A stretch of DNA of 64,000 nucleotides from Pseudoalteromonas sp. H105 (lineage in GTDB: Bacteria; Pseudomonadota; Gammaproteobacteria; Enterobacterales; Alteromonadaceae). Position 1 is the first letter of the stretch; every line of letters starts with the position of its first letter. The DNA lies in the NCBI RefSeq assembly GCF_001469215.1, contig NZ_LOFH01000001.1, positions 601,379-665,378 on the forward strand, written 5' to 3'. Shown piece after piece: positions 1 to 10,156 of the stretch. The notes below the pieces were generated by a model. It made no database searches, was not told where the DNA came from, and worked only from the letters and a program-made list of their open reading frames with translations. The position numbers and the translations under genes are program-made.

Positions 1-810
1 AACCGCTTTACCCAGTACCTGACTGTCATAATCATGGCCAATTAACCATAATTTAGGCGCCGTAATTTGAGCAATTAACTCTTCTCGTAGCGCATTAAAT
101 TTGGCTACTCGAAAACTTGGTAATCTTTCAAAAGCAAATCCTTCACGGAATAAACCAGGCGCTTCGTTACGTGCCATACCAGCCGCTTCGATTAAAATGG
201 TGCCAGCACCACAACAGGGATCGAACAAAGGTTGCTGTACGTTTTCAAGCCAACCACTGCGTTTTATAAGTGCAGCTGCCAAATGCTCCTTAATGGGTGC
301 TTTACCTTGTCCCTCGCGGTAACCGCGTTCTGACAAACGCGGGCCTGAATAATCGATATACATGGCAACGCCTTGGCGAGATAATCGCGCAACAACGCGC
401 ACATTTGCATCTTGCTTATCTACATTTGGTCGTTGTTCATACAAATCATTAAAATAGTCTACAATTGCGTCTTTAATAACTAAACCAGAAAATTGCGTAT
501 TTTTTAATGCGTCATTAGTCCCATTAAAATCAACAGCAAACGTTTGGGTTGGCCCAAACCACTCTTGCCAAGGTTGGAGTCGTGCAAATTTATAAAGGCT
601 TTCTTTGTCATTTACGCCCTCTTTTTCTTCAATCAACATCATGACACGTGTTGCAAAACGACTCATTAAACACACTTTTTGTGCAAGTGTTGTGTCTGCG
701 TCAAAACGCACCGAACCCACTGTTTGTTTGGTAACTGTAGCCCCAACTTCAGTAAGTTCATCAACCAATAAATTTTCGATTCCGATAGAAGTAAGCGCGA
801 TAAATTGCAA
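1..810 (-). CDS. rlmL: 23S rRNA (guanine-N2)-methyltransferase RlmL, N-terminal part (cut by window edge)
   Basis: Only the first 270 codons are in the window; the family is about 700 residues, so the rest lies before position 1. RlmL methylates G2445 of 23S rRNA (and G2069 when the C-terminal RlmK domain is present). The visible part has the THUMP region followed by the start of the methyltransferase domain: DPCCGAGTILIEAA (the NPPY-class SAM-binding motif I region) near residues 190-205 and GHDYDSQVLGKAV at the cut. No ATG fits. The frame opens after a TAG at 829-831 and the only sensible start is TTG at 810, preceded by AAGGG about 9 nt upstream. The neighbours zapC and pyrD are the ones found beside rlmL in E. 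coli. Identity is secure; the start codon is inferred. Confidence 0.93.
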   Translation of the reverse strand, partial: MQFIALTSIGIENLLVDELTEVGATVTKQTVGSVRFDADTTLAQKVCLMSRFATRVMMLIEEKEGVNDKESLYKFARLQPWQEWFGPTQTFAVDFNGTNDALKNTQFSGLVIKDAIVDYFNDLYEQRPNVDKQDANVRVVARLSRQGVAMYIDYSGPRLSERGYREGQGKAPIKEHLAAALIKRSGWLENVQQPLFDPCCGAGTILIEAAGMARNEAPGLFREGFAFERLPSFRVAKFNALREELIAQITAPKLWLIGHDYDSQVLGKAV

Positions 811-911
811 AGTAAAAACCCTTAGTAGCTAATTGCGCGGGATTATAACATAGGTTGGCGTACAAACACGTGATAATGGGATGAAGGTGTGAAATTTACC
901 TAGGGTCAGCT

Positions 912-946
912 GGCTTTTACGGCTCAAAATTAGTTACACCTAGGAG
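912..946. repeat. Dispersed intergenic repeat, copy A
   Basis: About 35 bp in the rlmL-zapC gap resembles 43640-43674. Both carry a CTTTT/CCTTT run, then CGGCTYAAAATT, then GTT and CTAGG, with roughly three quarters of positions the same. The function is unknown; it is probably a fragment of a scattered intergenic repeat. Nothing else is evident in this 209-bp gap. Confidence 0.4.
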
Positions 947-1019
947 CCTGATTAATCGCAGCGCGATGTTTGTAACCTCGTAGGCTAAGTTAAAACTGAG
1001 CAACAAAGAGTAAATCTCC

Positions 1020-1550
1020 CTAAGCAGTTTTACTACTTTGTGCTTGGGTATAAATAGGGTGTACCCGATTATTCAGCACTTTTATAACCTCAAATTGATT
1101 TAAACTAAGATTTTCATCTAATTGAAAGTGCTCAGATAAGCTAATACACAAAGAAGCATCTTCATTGTGATCAATGATCAAAAAATCACCACTCTGTTGA
1201 CGGGAATTCAATTTAATAATCGCTTCTACACTTGGCTCACAGCCCGTGTAAATATCAAAAAACCAACTTTTAGCTAATACTGGCTTTAAGTGGTATTTTG
1301 CTGCTGTTGCATTTAATGCGATTTGACAAATTTCTGCAGCTTGCCACAAATTAAAAGAATCAAGATATTGATAAACTTGTTGATAAAAAGCAGCGTCTTC
1401 AAGGCTAAATTCACTGTGATGTAAAACAGAATCTGTTAATTGACGAAGTTTATAAGGCGTGCACAATTGCATCTCTTGGTTTAAGTCAACCAACAAACGA
1501 TTTAGCTTCGGACAAGCTATCCATTTCCATTGTTTCGATGCTTGTAACAT
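1020..1550 (-). CDS. zapC: Cell division protein ZapC
   Basis: This 176-residue protein matches the ZapC family in length (about 180 in E. coli) and in its landmarks: KWKWIACP-type N-terminus, YQYLDSFNLWQAAEICQIALNA, LKPVLAKSWFFD near residues 88-100, NEDASLCISL and IKVLNNRVHP near the C-terminus. ZapC binds FtsZ and promotes lateral bundling of protofilaments at the division ring; it is cytoplasmic and non-essential. It lies between pyrD and rlmL, its usual place in gammaproteobacteria. The protein is divergent from E. coli, so the call relies on motif order plus neighbourhood. Confidence 0.8.
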   Translation of the reverse strand: MLQASKQWKWIACPKLNRLLVDLNQEMQLCTPYKLRQLTDSVLHHSEFSLEDAAFYQQVYQYLDSFNLWQAAEICQIALNATAAKYHLKPVLAKSWFFDIYTGCEPSVEAIIKLNSRQQSGDFLIIDHNEDASLCISLSEHFQLDENLSLNQFEVIKVLNNRVHPIYTQAQSSKTA

Positions 1551-1666
1551 GCGCTGCTTAATGACTCCATTAGATCTTTAATTCTTAATTATAGTCGCTT
1601 CTGACCATTTAATACATGTTTTATTAGAACATTAATCGAACGATCAAAAGCTTACATAACTGATCC

Positions 1667-2677
1667 TTATAAGCCAGAAAGGATCGTATTTACCAATTGC
1701 GGGCCTTTGTAAATAAAACCGGTATACACTTGAATCAAATCAGCACCGTTATCCAGTTTTTCTTTAGCACTCGCTGCATCATCAATACCGCCCACTCCAA
1801 TAATAGGTAATTTCCCGTGTGTTAGACGTTTAAGTTCTTTTACAACGTGGGTTGAACGCTCCCGCACAGGAAGCCCTGATAATCCACCGGCTTCATCAGC
1901 GTATTGTTGGCCTTGAACTGCTGCACGTTCTAAAGTGGTATTTGTTGCTATAACACCATCAATATTATTCTTAATTAAAGACTCACTGACTTGGCTAATT
2001 TGAACTTCATCTAAATCGGGTGCAATTTTTACAAGCATTGGTACCTGCTTGTTATGTTTTGAAATTAAATCTAATTGTTCGCTTTTAAGGCTTTGAAGTA
2101 AATCATCCAATGCTTCACCGTATTGTAAATCACGAAGGCCCGGCGTATTAGGAGAAGAGATATTAACGGTTATATAAGAAGCATGTTCAAAAACTTTACG
2201 CATACAATGAATATAATCGTCTTTACCTTGCTCATTGGGCGTATCTTTATTTTTACCGATATTAATGCCTAAAATACCGTCGTATTTTGCCGCTTTTACG
2301 TTATTAACAAGATTATCAACACCTTTGTTGTTAAAGCCCATGCGGTTTATAATCGCATTAGACTCTGGTAGGCGAAATATACGCGGCTTATCATTGCCAG
2401 CTTGAGGTCTGGGTGTCACCGTTCCGACTTCAATAAAACCAAAGCCCATTTGAGCGAATGCATCGATACATTCAGCATTTTTATCTAACCCTGCCGCTAG
2501 GCCTACAGGGTTTTTAAATTTCAAGCCTAAAAAGTCTACAGGGTGATCTGCTACTGATTGTGACCATGCTGCACTAAATGGTGTATTTGTAAATCGGCGC
2601 AAATTATGTAATGCAAATTCATGGGCCCATTCCGCATCACGGGTGAACATAAAACGGCGAGCAAGATCATAAAACAT
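1667..2677 (-). CDS. pyrD: Dihydroorotate dehydrogenase (quinone), class 2
   Basis: The 336 residues equal the E. coli length. PyrD oxidises dihydroorotate to orotate in pyrimidine synthesis, passing electrons through FMN to membrane quinones. The N-terminal helices ([26 protein letters not shown]) are the class 2 membrane-binding extension. FMN and substrate motifs are visible: [21 protein letters not shown], and [14 protein letters not shown], whose serine is the class 2 catalytic base. [14 protein letters not shown] and [13 protein letters not shown] form the C-terminal phosphate-binding strands. It lies downstream of gdhB, with a terminator between them, so it is probably transcribed separately. 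Confidence 0.97.
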   Translation of the reverse strand: MFYDLARRFMFTRDAEWAHEFALHNLRRFTNTPFSAAWSQSVADHPVDFLGLKFKNPVGLAAGLDKNAECIDAFAQMGFGFIEVGTVTPRPQAGNDKPRIFRLPESNAIINRMGFNNKGVDNLVNNVKAAKYDGILGINIGKNKDTPNEQGKDDYIHCMRKVFEHASYITVNISSPNTPGLRDLQYGEALDDLLQSLKSEQLDLISKHNKQVPMLVKIAPDLDEVQISQVSESLIKNNIDGVIATNTTLERAAVQGQQYADEAGGLSGLPVRERSTHVVKELKRLTHGKLPIIGVGGIDDAASAKEKLDNGADLIQVYTGFIYKGPQLVNTILSGL

Positions 2678-2693
2678 TAAAAAACCCTCTATA

Positions 2694-2724
2694 TAAAAAA
2701 ATACCCCAGACTAGGCTGGGGTAT
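2694..2724 (-). terminator. Rho-independent terminator of gdhB
   Basis: Read on the minus strand, a 9-bp stem (ATACCCCAG / CTGGGGTAT) with a 6-nt loop is followed by a run of seven T. It lies downstream of gdhB and just ahead of pyrD. Confidence 0.85.
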
Positions 2725-2737
2725 TGTAAGCTATTAA

Positions 2738-2767
2738 CTTATTATTTTCACGTTAGAAAATAATAAG
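2738..2767. repeat. Perfect 12-bp inverted repeat downstream of gdhB
   Basis: CTTATTATTTTC and GAAAATAATAAG are exact inverse complements around ACGTTA. It lies between the gdhB stop and its GC-rich terminator and may protect the mRNA 3' end or act as a first, weak terminator. Confidence 0.6.
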
Positions 2768-2780
2768 CGTATAAAAATGC

Positions 2781-5700
2781 TTATTTTGCTGATGTGTCAC
2801 AGTTATGGCTAAGTAACATCAATTCACGTAATGCCACTGAGAACTTGGCAAAGTCATGGCTTTGTGATGTCTTAAACTCTGCAAGCATATGCTTCCAACG
2901 TTGTAACAATAACTCTTGGCTATCCATCCATTGATTAATTTGACTATCAACGTCTTTGTCATCACCTTCAAAGCCGTTTAATACAACCTGCGATAACGTA
3001 CGTTGCTGCCAATCAAGCTCTTCACGATATGAAGCACGTGCTAGTGCTTGCCAATGATTAGCCACTGGTTGATTAGTAATTTGGTCAAGGAACCAATGCA
3101 AGCCCATACGAGCACCCAACTTGAAGTAGGTATTAGATACCATATCAATACTACGGCCAGAATTATTCGCAACTTCGGCCAAATCCATAACAGAGAATAA
3201 GCTTGAAAGTGCGACAATACGTTTTGCCAAATCAGCAGGTGCACCACTGTCTATTAACTTATCTGCCGCATTAACTAATCGTTCACCTTCACTCTCTACC
3301 ATGTAGCTATTTAAATTGGCACTTAAATCGCTAAACGTAGGGGCGAAGAAAGCAATTGTTTGCTCTATATTCTGTGATTTATTACGGTGACGTAAGAACC
3401 AACGTGTTGCACGTCTAACCGTACGACGTAGTTGATACAACATTTCTGTTTGCACTGAGGCTGTTATCTTGTTGTCAAGCGATACAATCGCATCCCACGT
3501 TGCATCCATTTCAAATACTTCGTTCGCAACAGAGTAACAGAGCGCAACTTCAGCTTCATTCGCTCCTGTTTCTTCTTGCATACGAATCATGAAATTTAAG
3601 CCCATATCATTAACAATATTATTTGCTAATTTAGTCGCAATAATTTCTTTGCGTAATGGATGGTTATCCATTGCTTCATTAAACTTTTCACGTAAAGGAA
3701 CTGGGAAAGAATTAACTAACAATTGACGATAGTAAGGATTCTCAGTGATCTCTTCTGATACTAATGATTCTTTCAACACCATTTTTGAATAAGACACTAA
3801 TACTGAAAGCTCAGGACGCGTCAAATCTTTACCCGCAGCAGCGCGTTCTGCTAACTCTTCGTCTGTTGGAATAAACTCGATTGCGCGATTTAACTTGCCG
3901 TCTTTTTCAAGCGCATGGATAAAACGAATTTTTTCCTTTAATGTTGAAGAACCTTTAGATTGCGTAATCGAAAGCGTGTGCGTTTGACGGTAACAATCAT
4001 CTAGTACTAATTCAGAAACTTCGTCAGTCATAGAATAAAGAAGCTCATCACGTTGTTTACGTGTTAAATCACCCGCAGTCACTAAACTATTTAGTAGAAT
4101 CTTAATATTGACTTCATTATCAGAACACGCAACCCCCCCCACGTTATCGATAAAGTCAGTATTTACACGACCCCCTTTAGCAGCAAAATCAATACGACCT
4201 AACTGGGTAGCCCCAAGATTACCACCCTCACCTAGGACCTTAGCTCCTAATTCTGCCCCGTTGATACGTAGTGCATCATTTGCACGGTCACCTACGTCAG
4301 CGTCGCTTTCTTTGCTACTCTTAATGTATGTACCGATACCCCCATTCCAAAGTAAATCAAACTCCATCATTAGTGATGCTTTGATCAATTCATTGGGTGT
4401 CATACTAGCTTTCTTAGTGCCAAGCATTTTCTTCATCTCAGGGCTTAAGCTAATTGATTTAGCCGCGCGAGAGAAAATACCGCCACCGGCAGAAATTAAG
4501 TCTTTATTGTAATCTTCCCATGATGAGCGTGGTAAATTAAATAAACGCTCACGCTCTGGGTATGAAGTAGCAGAGTCCGGTGTAGGATCAACAAAAATGT
4601 GCATATGGTTAAAGGCTACTTGTAAACGAATATGCTTTGACAGAAGCATACCGTTACCGAATACATCACCCGCCATATCACCTACAGCAACCACAGTGAA
4701 ATCAGTTGATTGACAATCTATATCCATTTCGCGGAAGTGACGTTTAACAGACTCCCACGCACCTTTAGCGGTAATACCCATTTTCTTATGGTCATAACCT
4801 ACTGAACCACCTGATGCAAACGCATCACCAAGCCAGAAGTTATATTCATTAGCAATACCATTAGCAATATCAGAGAATGTAGCCGTGCCTTTATCTGCCG
4901 CAACAACAAGATAAGCATCATCTTCATCATGACGCGTCACATCTTTCGGAGGAACAATCTCACCTTGAATAATGTTATCTGTAATATCCAATAAGCCACG
5001 GATAAAGATCTTGTAACACTCTTGCCCTTCTTTGAAGAACGCATCACGATCACTTGGTAGCTGTTTACATACAAAACCACCTTTAGAACCAACTGGCACG
5101 ATTACTGTATTTTTAACTTGCTGAGCTTTTACTAGACCCAGAACTTCAGTACGAAAATCTTCACGACGGTCTGACCAACGTAAACCACCACGCGCAACCT
5201 TACCACCACGTAAATGCACACCTTCAACACGCGGCGAGTAAACAAATATCTCGAATGCTGGCAATGGGAGTGGCATATCTGGAATTAAACTTGGCTGAAC
5301 CTTAAACGAGACGTAAGACTTAAACACGCCTGTATTATCTTTTTGGAAATAGTTAGTACGAAGCGTTGCAATGATCATATCCACGTATAAACGTATGATA
5401 CGGTCATCATCTAAGTTAGCAACATTTTCAAGTTCAAGATAAATTTGAGCGATCAATTTATCAAGGGTCTTGCTACTTGCAGGGCTTTTAACAGAGAATT
5501 TTTTTGCGAATAAATTTACGATCTGCGTAGCAATATGCGGGTAATTAGCAAACGTACTTTCAATATACGTTTGTGAGAATGTGACCCCTATTTGGCGCAT
5601 ATATTTAGCATAAGCACGCAAAATTGATGCCTCACGACCCGTTAAGCCACCCATTAAAACTAAGCGGTTAAAACCGTCATTCTCTAGGCGGTTATTCCAA

Positions 5701-7622
5701 ACATTGGTCAGTGCTGCACGAAAACGCGCTGATATTTTATCGAAATCAGCAACACCTTGGTTGTCGAGTAACATTGAGAAGTCCATGATCCAATTAATAC
5801 GACCATCACTTGTTTTTACCGAATAAGGTGTTTCACCAATAACACGTAGTCCAAAGTTTTCAAGCATTGGCATGACATCAGATAAGTGAATTGGCTCATC
5901 TTTATGGAATAAGCTCAAGCGTACAATGTTTGTATTCGCTTCTTCTTGAGGGCGATAAAACAACATTTCTAGTTTGTTTTCATCATTAAGCAACTCAAGT
6001 TTTTCAATGTCTACAACTGCAGCACTTGGTAACACCTCATCTTTATAAGACCGTGCAAATGCATTGCTATACTTACGATTAAGGTCATTACCACGAGACT
6101 CACCCGCAGATTCAAGTAATGCAGATTGTAGTTTATCTTCCCATGTGCGGGCCGCTTCAATTAAATTATTTTCTATGTCTTTCACTTTGTATTCGATATC
6201 GTTGTTGGTTACACGAACAGTGTAATGTGTGCGGGCTAAAGTCGATTCAGAGAAGAAAGTAGTAAATTCTACTTTTTCGTCAGAATTAAAAGCATTCCCT
6301 AAGATGACTTGTGTTTCACGACGAAGTGCTGTGTTGTAGCGCTCACGTGGAACATAAACCATGCATGAGAAAAAGCGACCATAGGCATCTTTACGAACAA
6401 ACAAGCGACACATATCGCGTTCTTGGACCTGTAATACGCCCATTGCAACTTCGAGAAGCTCATTTTCACGTGCTTGTACTAACTCATCACGCGGGTATGT
6501 TTCTAAAATATTCAAAACTGCTTTATATGCGTGTGTACCTTTAGCAAAATCACACATTTCCATAATGCGATTTATTTTACTTTTTAGTACCGGTACATCT
6601 GCTGCGCTGTTGTTATAAAAACTAGACGAAAATAAACCGATAAAGCGATCTTCGCCAATCACATTGCCTTCATCATCAAAGCGCTTTACACCAACATAAT
6701 CGATATAAGCCGGACGATGCACACGAGAAAGTGAATTAGTTTTGGTTAAAATCAGTAAATTACTACTTCGAGCTTCTTGGCGAGCAACTTCTGGTAATTC
6801 TGATAATAAACGAGTGTGATCATCTGTGACGTTTTTCATCAAACCTAAGCTTGAATCCATTTTACCCTTTAATTGGTAATCACCTTGAACAGGCTGCAAA
6901 TCATATTGGCGATAACCCATTAATGTGAAGTTATCTTTCACAAGCCAATCTAAAAATTCGACCGTTTCTGCAACTTCTACTTTATTAGATGTATGCTTTC
7001 TTGTTGGCAAATCTTTGCTTACTGATATGAGTTTTTCACGGATTGGTTGCCAATCTTCGACTGCGGTTGAGACATCAACTAAAACCGATTCTAGTTCTTG
7101 TTTGAAAGAATCAATCACACCAGAGTCAGTTTGACGATCAATTTCTATAAAGAAAACAGTTTTTGTTGATGTTGATTCTTGCTCTGCTTTTAAATTCGAT
7201 ATTGCAGAGATTTGACCAGTACTGTCGCGTTGAACTTTTAACGGAGAATGCAGTAATAAGTGAGATGCGATATTAGCACGGCTCATAGCCATACGTACTG
7301 AATCAACTAAAAATGGCATGTCTTTAGCAATAATTTCAACAATCGTATGTGATGATTGCCAACCATCTTTAGCTACTTCAGGATTAAAAACACGGATAAC
7401 CGCATTATCTGAGTTATTTTTTTCTAGCGAGTTCCATAGGCTTAGTGCAGCGCCATATAAGTCACTATCGTTGCGATTTGCCAAATCCTCTTTAGACATA
7501 TTGCTGTACAAGGCTTTGGCGAATTTCTCAACGAGTAACACATTATCAGCGTGAACTTTTTTTTGGATCAGCTTGCAGACATTATCTAAGATAACCGAGG
7601 CTTGCCCTTCATTTCGTGTCAT
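2781..7622 (-). CDS. gdhB: NAD-specific glutamate dehydrogenase, 180-kDa class
   Basis: At 1613 residues this matches the large NAD-GDH class (about 1620 in Pseudomonas aeruginosa), which deaminates glutamate to 2-oxoglutarate with NAD+ and is catabolic. An N-terminal regulatory half with ACT-like segments precedes the catalytic core at about residues 770-1200. Core motifs are LRGGKVARGGLRWSDR, VPVGSKGGFVCK (substrate lysine region), GDMAGDVFGNGML and FIDNVGGVACSDNEVN. The start ATG has AAGGAA upstream. The gene is isolated from its neighbours by about 210 bp and a terminator. An 8-G homopolymer lies in the DNVGGVAC motif (4133-4140 on the plus strand). No truncation is visible. Confidence 0.95.
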   Translation of the reverse strand: MTRNEGQASVILDNVCKLIQKKVHADNVLLVEKFAKALYSNMSKEDLANRNDSDLYGAALSLWNSLEKNNSDNAVIRVFNPEVAKDGWQSSHTIVEIIAKDMPFLVDSVRMAMSRANIASHLLLHSPLKVQRDSTGQISAISNLKAEQESTSTKTVFFIEIDRQTDSGVIDSFKQELESVLVDVSTAVEDWQPIREKLISVSKDLPTRKHTSNKVEVAETVEFLDWLVKDNFTLMGYRQYDLQPVQGDYQLKGKMDSSLGLMKNVTDDHTRLLSELPEVARQEARSSNLLILTKTNSLSRVHRPAYIDYVGVKRFDDEGNVIGEDRFIGLFSSSFYNNSAADVPVLKSKINRIMEMCDFAKGTHAYKAVLNILETYPRDELVQARENELLEVAMGVLQVQERDMCRLFVRKDAYGRFFSCMVYVPRERYNTALRRETQVILGNAFNSDEKVEFTTFFSESTLARTHYTVRVTNNDIEYKVKDIENNLIEAARTWEDKLQSALLESAGESRGNDLNRKYSNAFARSYKDEVLPSAAVVDIEKLELLNDENKLEMLFYRPQEEANTNIVRLSLFHKDEPIHLSDVMPMLENFGLRVIGETPYSVKTSDGRINWIMDFSMLLDNQGVADFDKISARFRAALTNVWNNRLENDGFNRLVLMGGLTGREASILRAYAKYMRQIGVTFSQTYIESTFANYPHIATQIVNLFAKKFSVKSPASSKTLDKLIAQIYLELENVANLDDDRIIRLYVDMIIATLRTNYFQKDNTGVFKSYVSFKVQPSLIPDMPLPLPAFEIFVYSPRVEGVHLRGGKVARGGLRWSDRREDFRTEVLGLVKAQQVKNTVIVPVGSKGGFVCKQLPSDRDAFFKEGQECYKIFIRGLLDITDNIIQGEIVPPKDVTRHDEDDAYLVVAADKGTATFSDIANGIANEYNFWLGDAFASGGSVGYDHKKMGITAKGAWESVKRHFREMDIDCQSTDFTVVAVGDMAGDVFGNGMLLSKHIRLQVAFNHMHIFVDPTPDSATSYPERERLFNLPRSSWEDYNKDLISAGGGIFSRAAKSISLSPEMKKMLGTKKASMTPNELIKASLMMEFDLLWNGGIGTYIKSSKESDADVGDRANDALRINGAELGAKVLGEGGNLGATQLGRIDFAAKGGRVNTDFIDNVGGVACSDNEVNIKILLNSLVTAGDLTRKQRDELLYSMTDEVSELVLDDCYRQTHTLSITQSKGSSTLKEKIRFIHALEKDGKLNRAIEFIPTDEELAERAAAGKDLTRPELSVLVSYSKMVLKESLVSEEITENPYYRQLLVNSFPVPLREKFNEAMDNHPLRKEIIATKLANNIVNDMGLNFMIRMQEETGANEAEVALCYSVANEVFEMDATWDAIVSLDNKITASVQTEMLYQLRRTVRRATRWFLRHRNKSQNIEQTIAFFAPTFSDLSANLNSYMVESEGERLVNAADKLIDSGAPADLAKRIVALSSLFSVMDLAEVANNSGRSIDMVSNTYFKLGARMGLHWFLDQITNQPVANHWQALARASYREELDWQQRTLSQVVLNGFEGDDKDVDSQINQWMDSQELLLQRWKHMLAEFKTSQSHDFAKFSVALRELMLLSHNCDTSAK

Positions 7623-7834
7623 TGTATGTTCCTTAATCTATTACTACCCTTTGTGGATAGAATATGTGTACAGCAATTTAATTGTGTGGAGTCAGTTAAA
7701 TTCTAACCCTTTTACAGCCAATAAACAGCCCTTTCGATGAAAACATTTTAAGCATTTCAGCTATTTGGTCATCTATTCACAAAATATAGATATAAATGGC
7801 CTATAAAGGCCATTTAGGAGCAAAAATATTCACA

Positions 7835-10156
7835 TTATTTTTTCTGGTCGGTCCAGAGTAAGCTACCTATTGCTGGTAATAACAGCACTGCACCCAGCAT
7901 ATTCACTAGGAACATGAAAGTAAGAAGTATCCCCATATCAACCTGAAACTTAAGATCTGAGAAGATCCATGTACTCACACCTATCGCTAGGGTTATACCT
8001 GTGAACAATACGGCACTGCCTCTCTCTGCTAATGCATTGCGGTATGCTATCGGTAACGCAACGCCTTGCTTTAGCTGCCCCATCATCGATGACAAAATAT
8101 ATATCCCGTAATCAACACCAATACCCACACCTAATGCAATCACTGGTAATGTCGAAACGGTTAAGCCTATTTGTAACTGAACCATTAAGGCCTGTGCTAG
8201 CGTTGATACGATATACAATGGTAATACAACCGCAATGGTAGCTTTAACACTCCTAAAGCTAATCAAGCATAATATAATCACCGCACCATAAACATAAATC
8301 ATCATAGGTAATTGCGCAGCCGCTACAGATTCGTTCGTTGCTGCCATAACACCTACCGGACCGGATGCTAATTTAAATTGTAGTTGATCAGTCTGCTCTT
8401 GTTTTGCAAATTCCTTTACATTGCTGATCACGTTATCGATAGTTTCTGCTTTATGATCGTCTAAGAAGATAATCACAGGCATAACTGAGCAGTCACCGTT
8501 AAGTAAACCTGTACTGGTTTCAACCCGTGCGCTCGCTTGCACTAGGCTGGCCGTATTACGAGGAAGTGTTTGCCATTTTAGATTACCTTCGTTGTACCCT
8601 GCATTGACAGATTGTGCGACTGAACTCAAACTAACAGCAGATTGAACACCTGCTAAGTTCTCAATTTTGTATTGAAAACGGCTAACTCGCTCCATCACAC
8701 CATGGTCAGTACATGCCGCTGGATAAGCTTCTACCAACACTTTTAAAATATCTGAAGAAATGGTGTATTTATCAGAGATTAAAAAAGTATCTTGGTTATA
8801 TCTCGCATCTTGATGTAATGAAGGGGCACCTGCATGTAAATCACCAATACGCATTTTGTCTGCTTGCCAATAACCCAACGCAAAAAGTACTAACGTAAAG
8901 ACAATGATAACTTTTGCAATTTTAGGGTCTGTCGCTTTGACTAAAAGCTCACGAAGATTATCTAACATGTTAGGTTTTTTCGTGTTGCCCGATTGAATAT
9001 GCACTGCGTTTTCAAAACGCATATATGACGCCCACACAGGCAGTAAAATCAAGTTAGTGAAAATAATAACAGCTACACCTAAACTTGCAGTGATAGCAAG
9101 CTCACGAATAATACCAATATCAATAGTCAATAGAGTCAAAAAGCCCACCGTGTCAGAGAGTAACGCGATACCCCCAGGAACAAGTAAAGCCCTGAAACTT
9201 GATTGGCAACATACACGTGTGGATTTACCCTGTGCAACCTTTTTACCTATCGCGTTAATCATTTGCACACCATGGCTCACACCTATTGCAAAGACTAAGA
9301 AAGGAACAAGAATCGACATAGGATCAAGGCCAAAACCAAGGCTAGATAACAAACCTAATTGCCAAACAACCGCAATGATTGAGCAAGCAATGGGGAGTAT
9401 AGTCAGCTTCAAGCTTCCACAAAACAGCCAGACCATGATAAAAGTGAATGCAATAGCAATGGCAAAAAATAAAACAACGCCTTTTGCGCCTTCGGCAATG
9501 TCACCGGCCATTTTTGCAAAACCAATGATATGGATACTTACATTCTCAGTACTTAATGGCTCGCGGATTTGAGTTTCAAGCTTTTCAGCGAATGCTAAAG
9601 TATCTAGCTTTTCTTGAGTTTGAGGATCTGTTTCTAATAGCTGTGCGCTTACCATTGCACACGAGTAATCAGATGCAATCATGCGCCCAACGACTTTAGC
9701 CTTCTCAATATTTTGCTTAACAACACCTAAGCCTTCAGCATCGGCCTTAAAATTAGCCGGAATAATTGGACCACCGGCAAAACCGTCTTCAACCACTTCA
9801 ACAAATCGAGCACTCGGAGAATAAATAGAGTTTACAAGTGGACGGTTAACTCCGGGTATAAAATAGAGCTGATCGTGAACCGCTTTCAACTGTGTAAAGA
9901 AGTCTGGGTTAAATATATCTCCACTATCATCGCACACAGAAATAAGAATACTATTTGCACCGCCAAATTGCTTCTCATGCTTCAAATAGACTTTCATATA
10001 GTCATGATTTAATGGAATGTTTTTATTAAAAGAAGCATCGAGCTGAATATGAGTCGCTTTAAAGGCAAGTAAGCATGTGAGCAACACAAAACTGATAAGC
10101 ATTATTAAGCGATGACGAAACACCGCTTTTTCTAAGAAATCTAATATCCCCTGCAT
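7835..10156 (-). CDS. MMPL/RND-family inner-membrane transporter
   Basis: This 773-residue protein has two RND halves. Each has a first helix (residues about 15-32 and about 410-430), a periplasmic loop and a group of five helices including FAIGVSHGVQMINAIG and ALGVGIGVDYGIYILS, the transmembrane motif of sterol-sensing and MMPL RND proteins. Such short RND proteins move lipids or other hydrophobic molecules by proton motive force, unlike the 1000-residue drug pumps. Its start overlaps the stop of the YCF48 gene upstream (TAATG), so the two are translationally coupled. DUF1329 and DUF1302 genes lie further upstream, an arrangement recurring in Pseudomonas and Marinobacter. Substrate unknown; lipid or hydrophobic export is inference. 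Confidence 0.85.
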   Translation of the reverse strand: MQGILDFLEKAVFRHRLIMLISFVLLTCLLAFKATHIQLDASFNKNIPLNHDYMKVYLKHEKQFGGANSILISVCDDSGDIFNPDFFTQLKAVHDQLYFIPGVNRPLVNSIYSPSARFVEVVEDGFAGGPIIPANFKADAEGLGVVKQNIEKAKVVGRMIASDYSCAMVSAQLLETDPQTQEKLDTLAFAEKLETQIREPLSTENVSIHIIGFAKMAGDIAEGAKGVVLFFAIAIAFTFIMVWLFCGSLKLTILPIACSIIAVVWQLGLLSSLGFGLDPMSILVPFLVFAIGVSHGVQMINAIGKKVAQGKSTRVCCQSSFRALLVPGGIALLSDTVGFLTLLTIDIGIIRELAITASLGVAVIIFTNLILLPVWASYMRFENAVHIQSGNTKKPNMLDNLRELLVKATDPKIAKVIIVFTLVLFALGYWQADKMRIGDLHAGAPSLHQDARYNQDTFLISDKYTISSDILKVLVEAYPAACTDHGVMERVSRFQYKIENLAGVQSAVSLSSVAQSVNAGYNEGNLKWQTLPRNTASLVQASARVETSTGLLNGDCSVMPVIIFLDDHKAETIDNVISNVKEFAKQEQTDQLQFKLASGPVGVMAATNESVAAAQLPMMIYVYGAVIILCLISFRSVKATIAVVLPLYIVSTLAQALMVQLQIGLTVSTLPVIALGVGIGVDYGIYILSSMMGQLKQGVALPIAYRNALAERGSAVLFTGITLAIGVSTWIFSDLKFQVDMGILLTFMFLVNMLGAVLLLPAIGSLLWTDQKK

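Noticed and set aside
4108..4512. 134-residue ORF on the plus strand inside gdhB
   Set aside because: Antisense to the catalytic core of gdhB, Pro/Ser-rich with no start context; a by-product of the coding frame opposite.
9057..9572. 171-residue plus-strand ORF inside the MMPL transporter gene
   Set aside because: Antisense to hydrophobic helices; composition reflects the opposite frame and no ribosome-binding site is visible.
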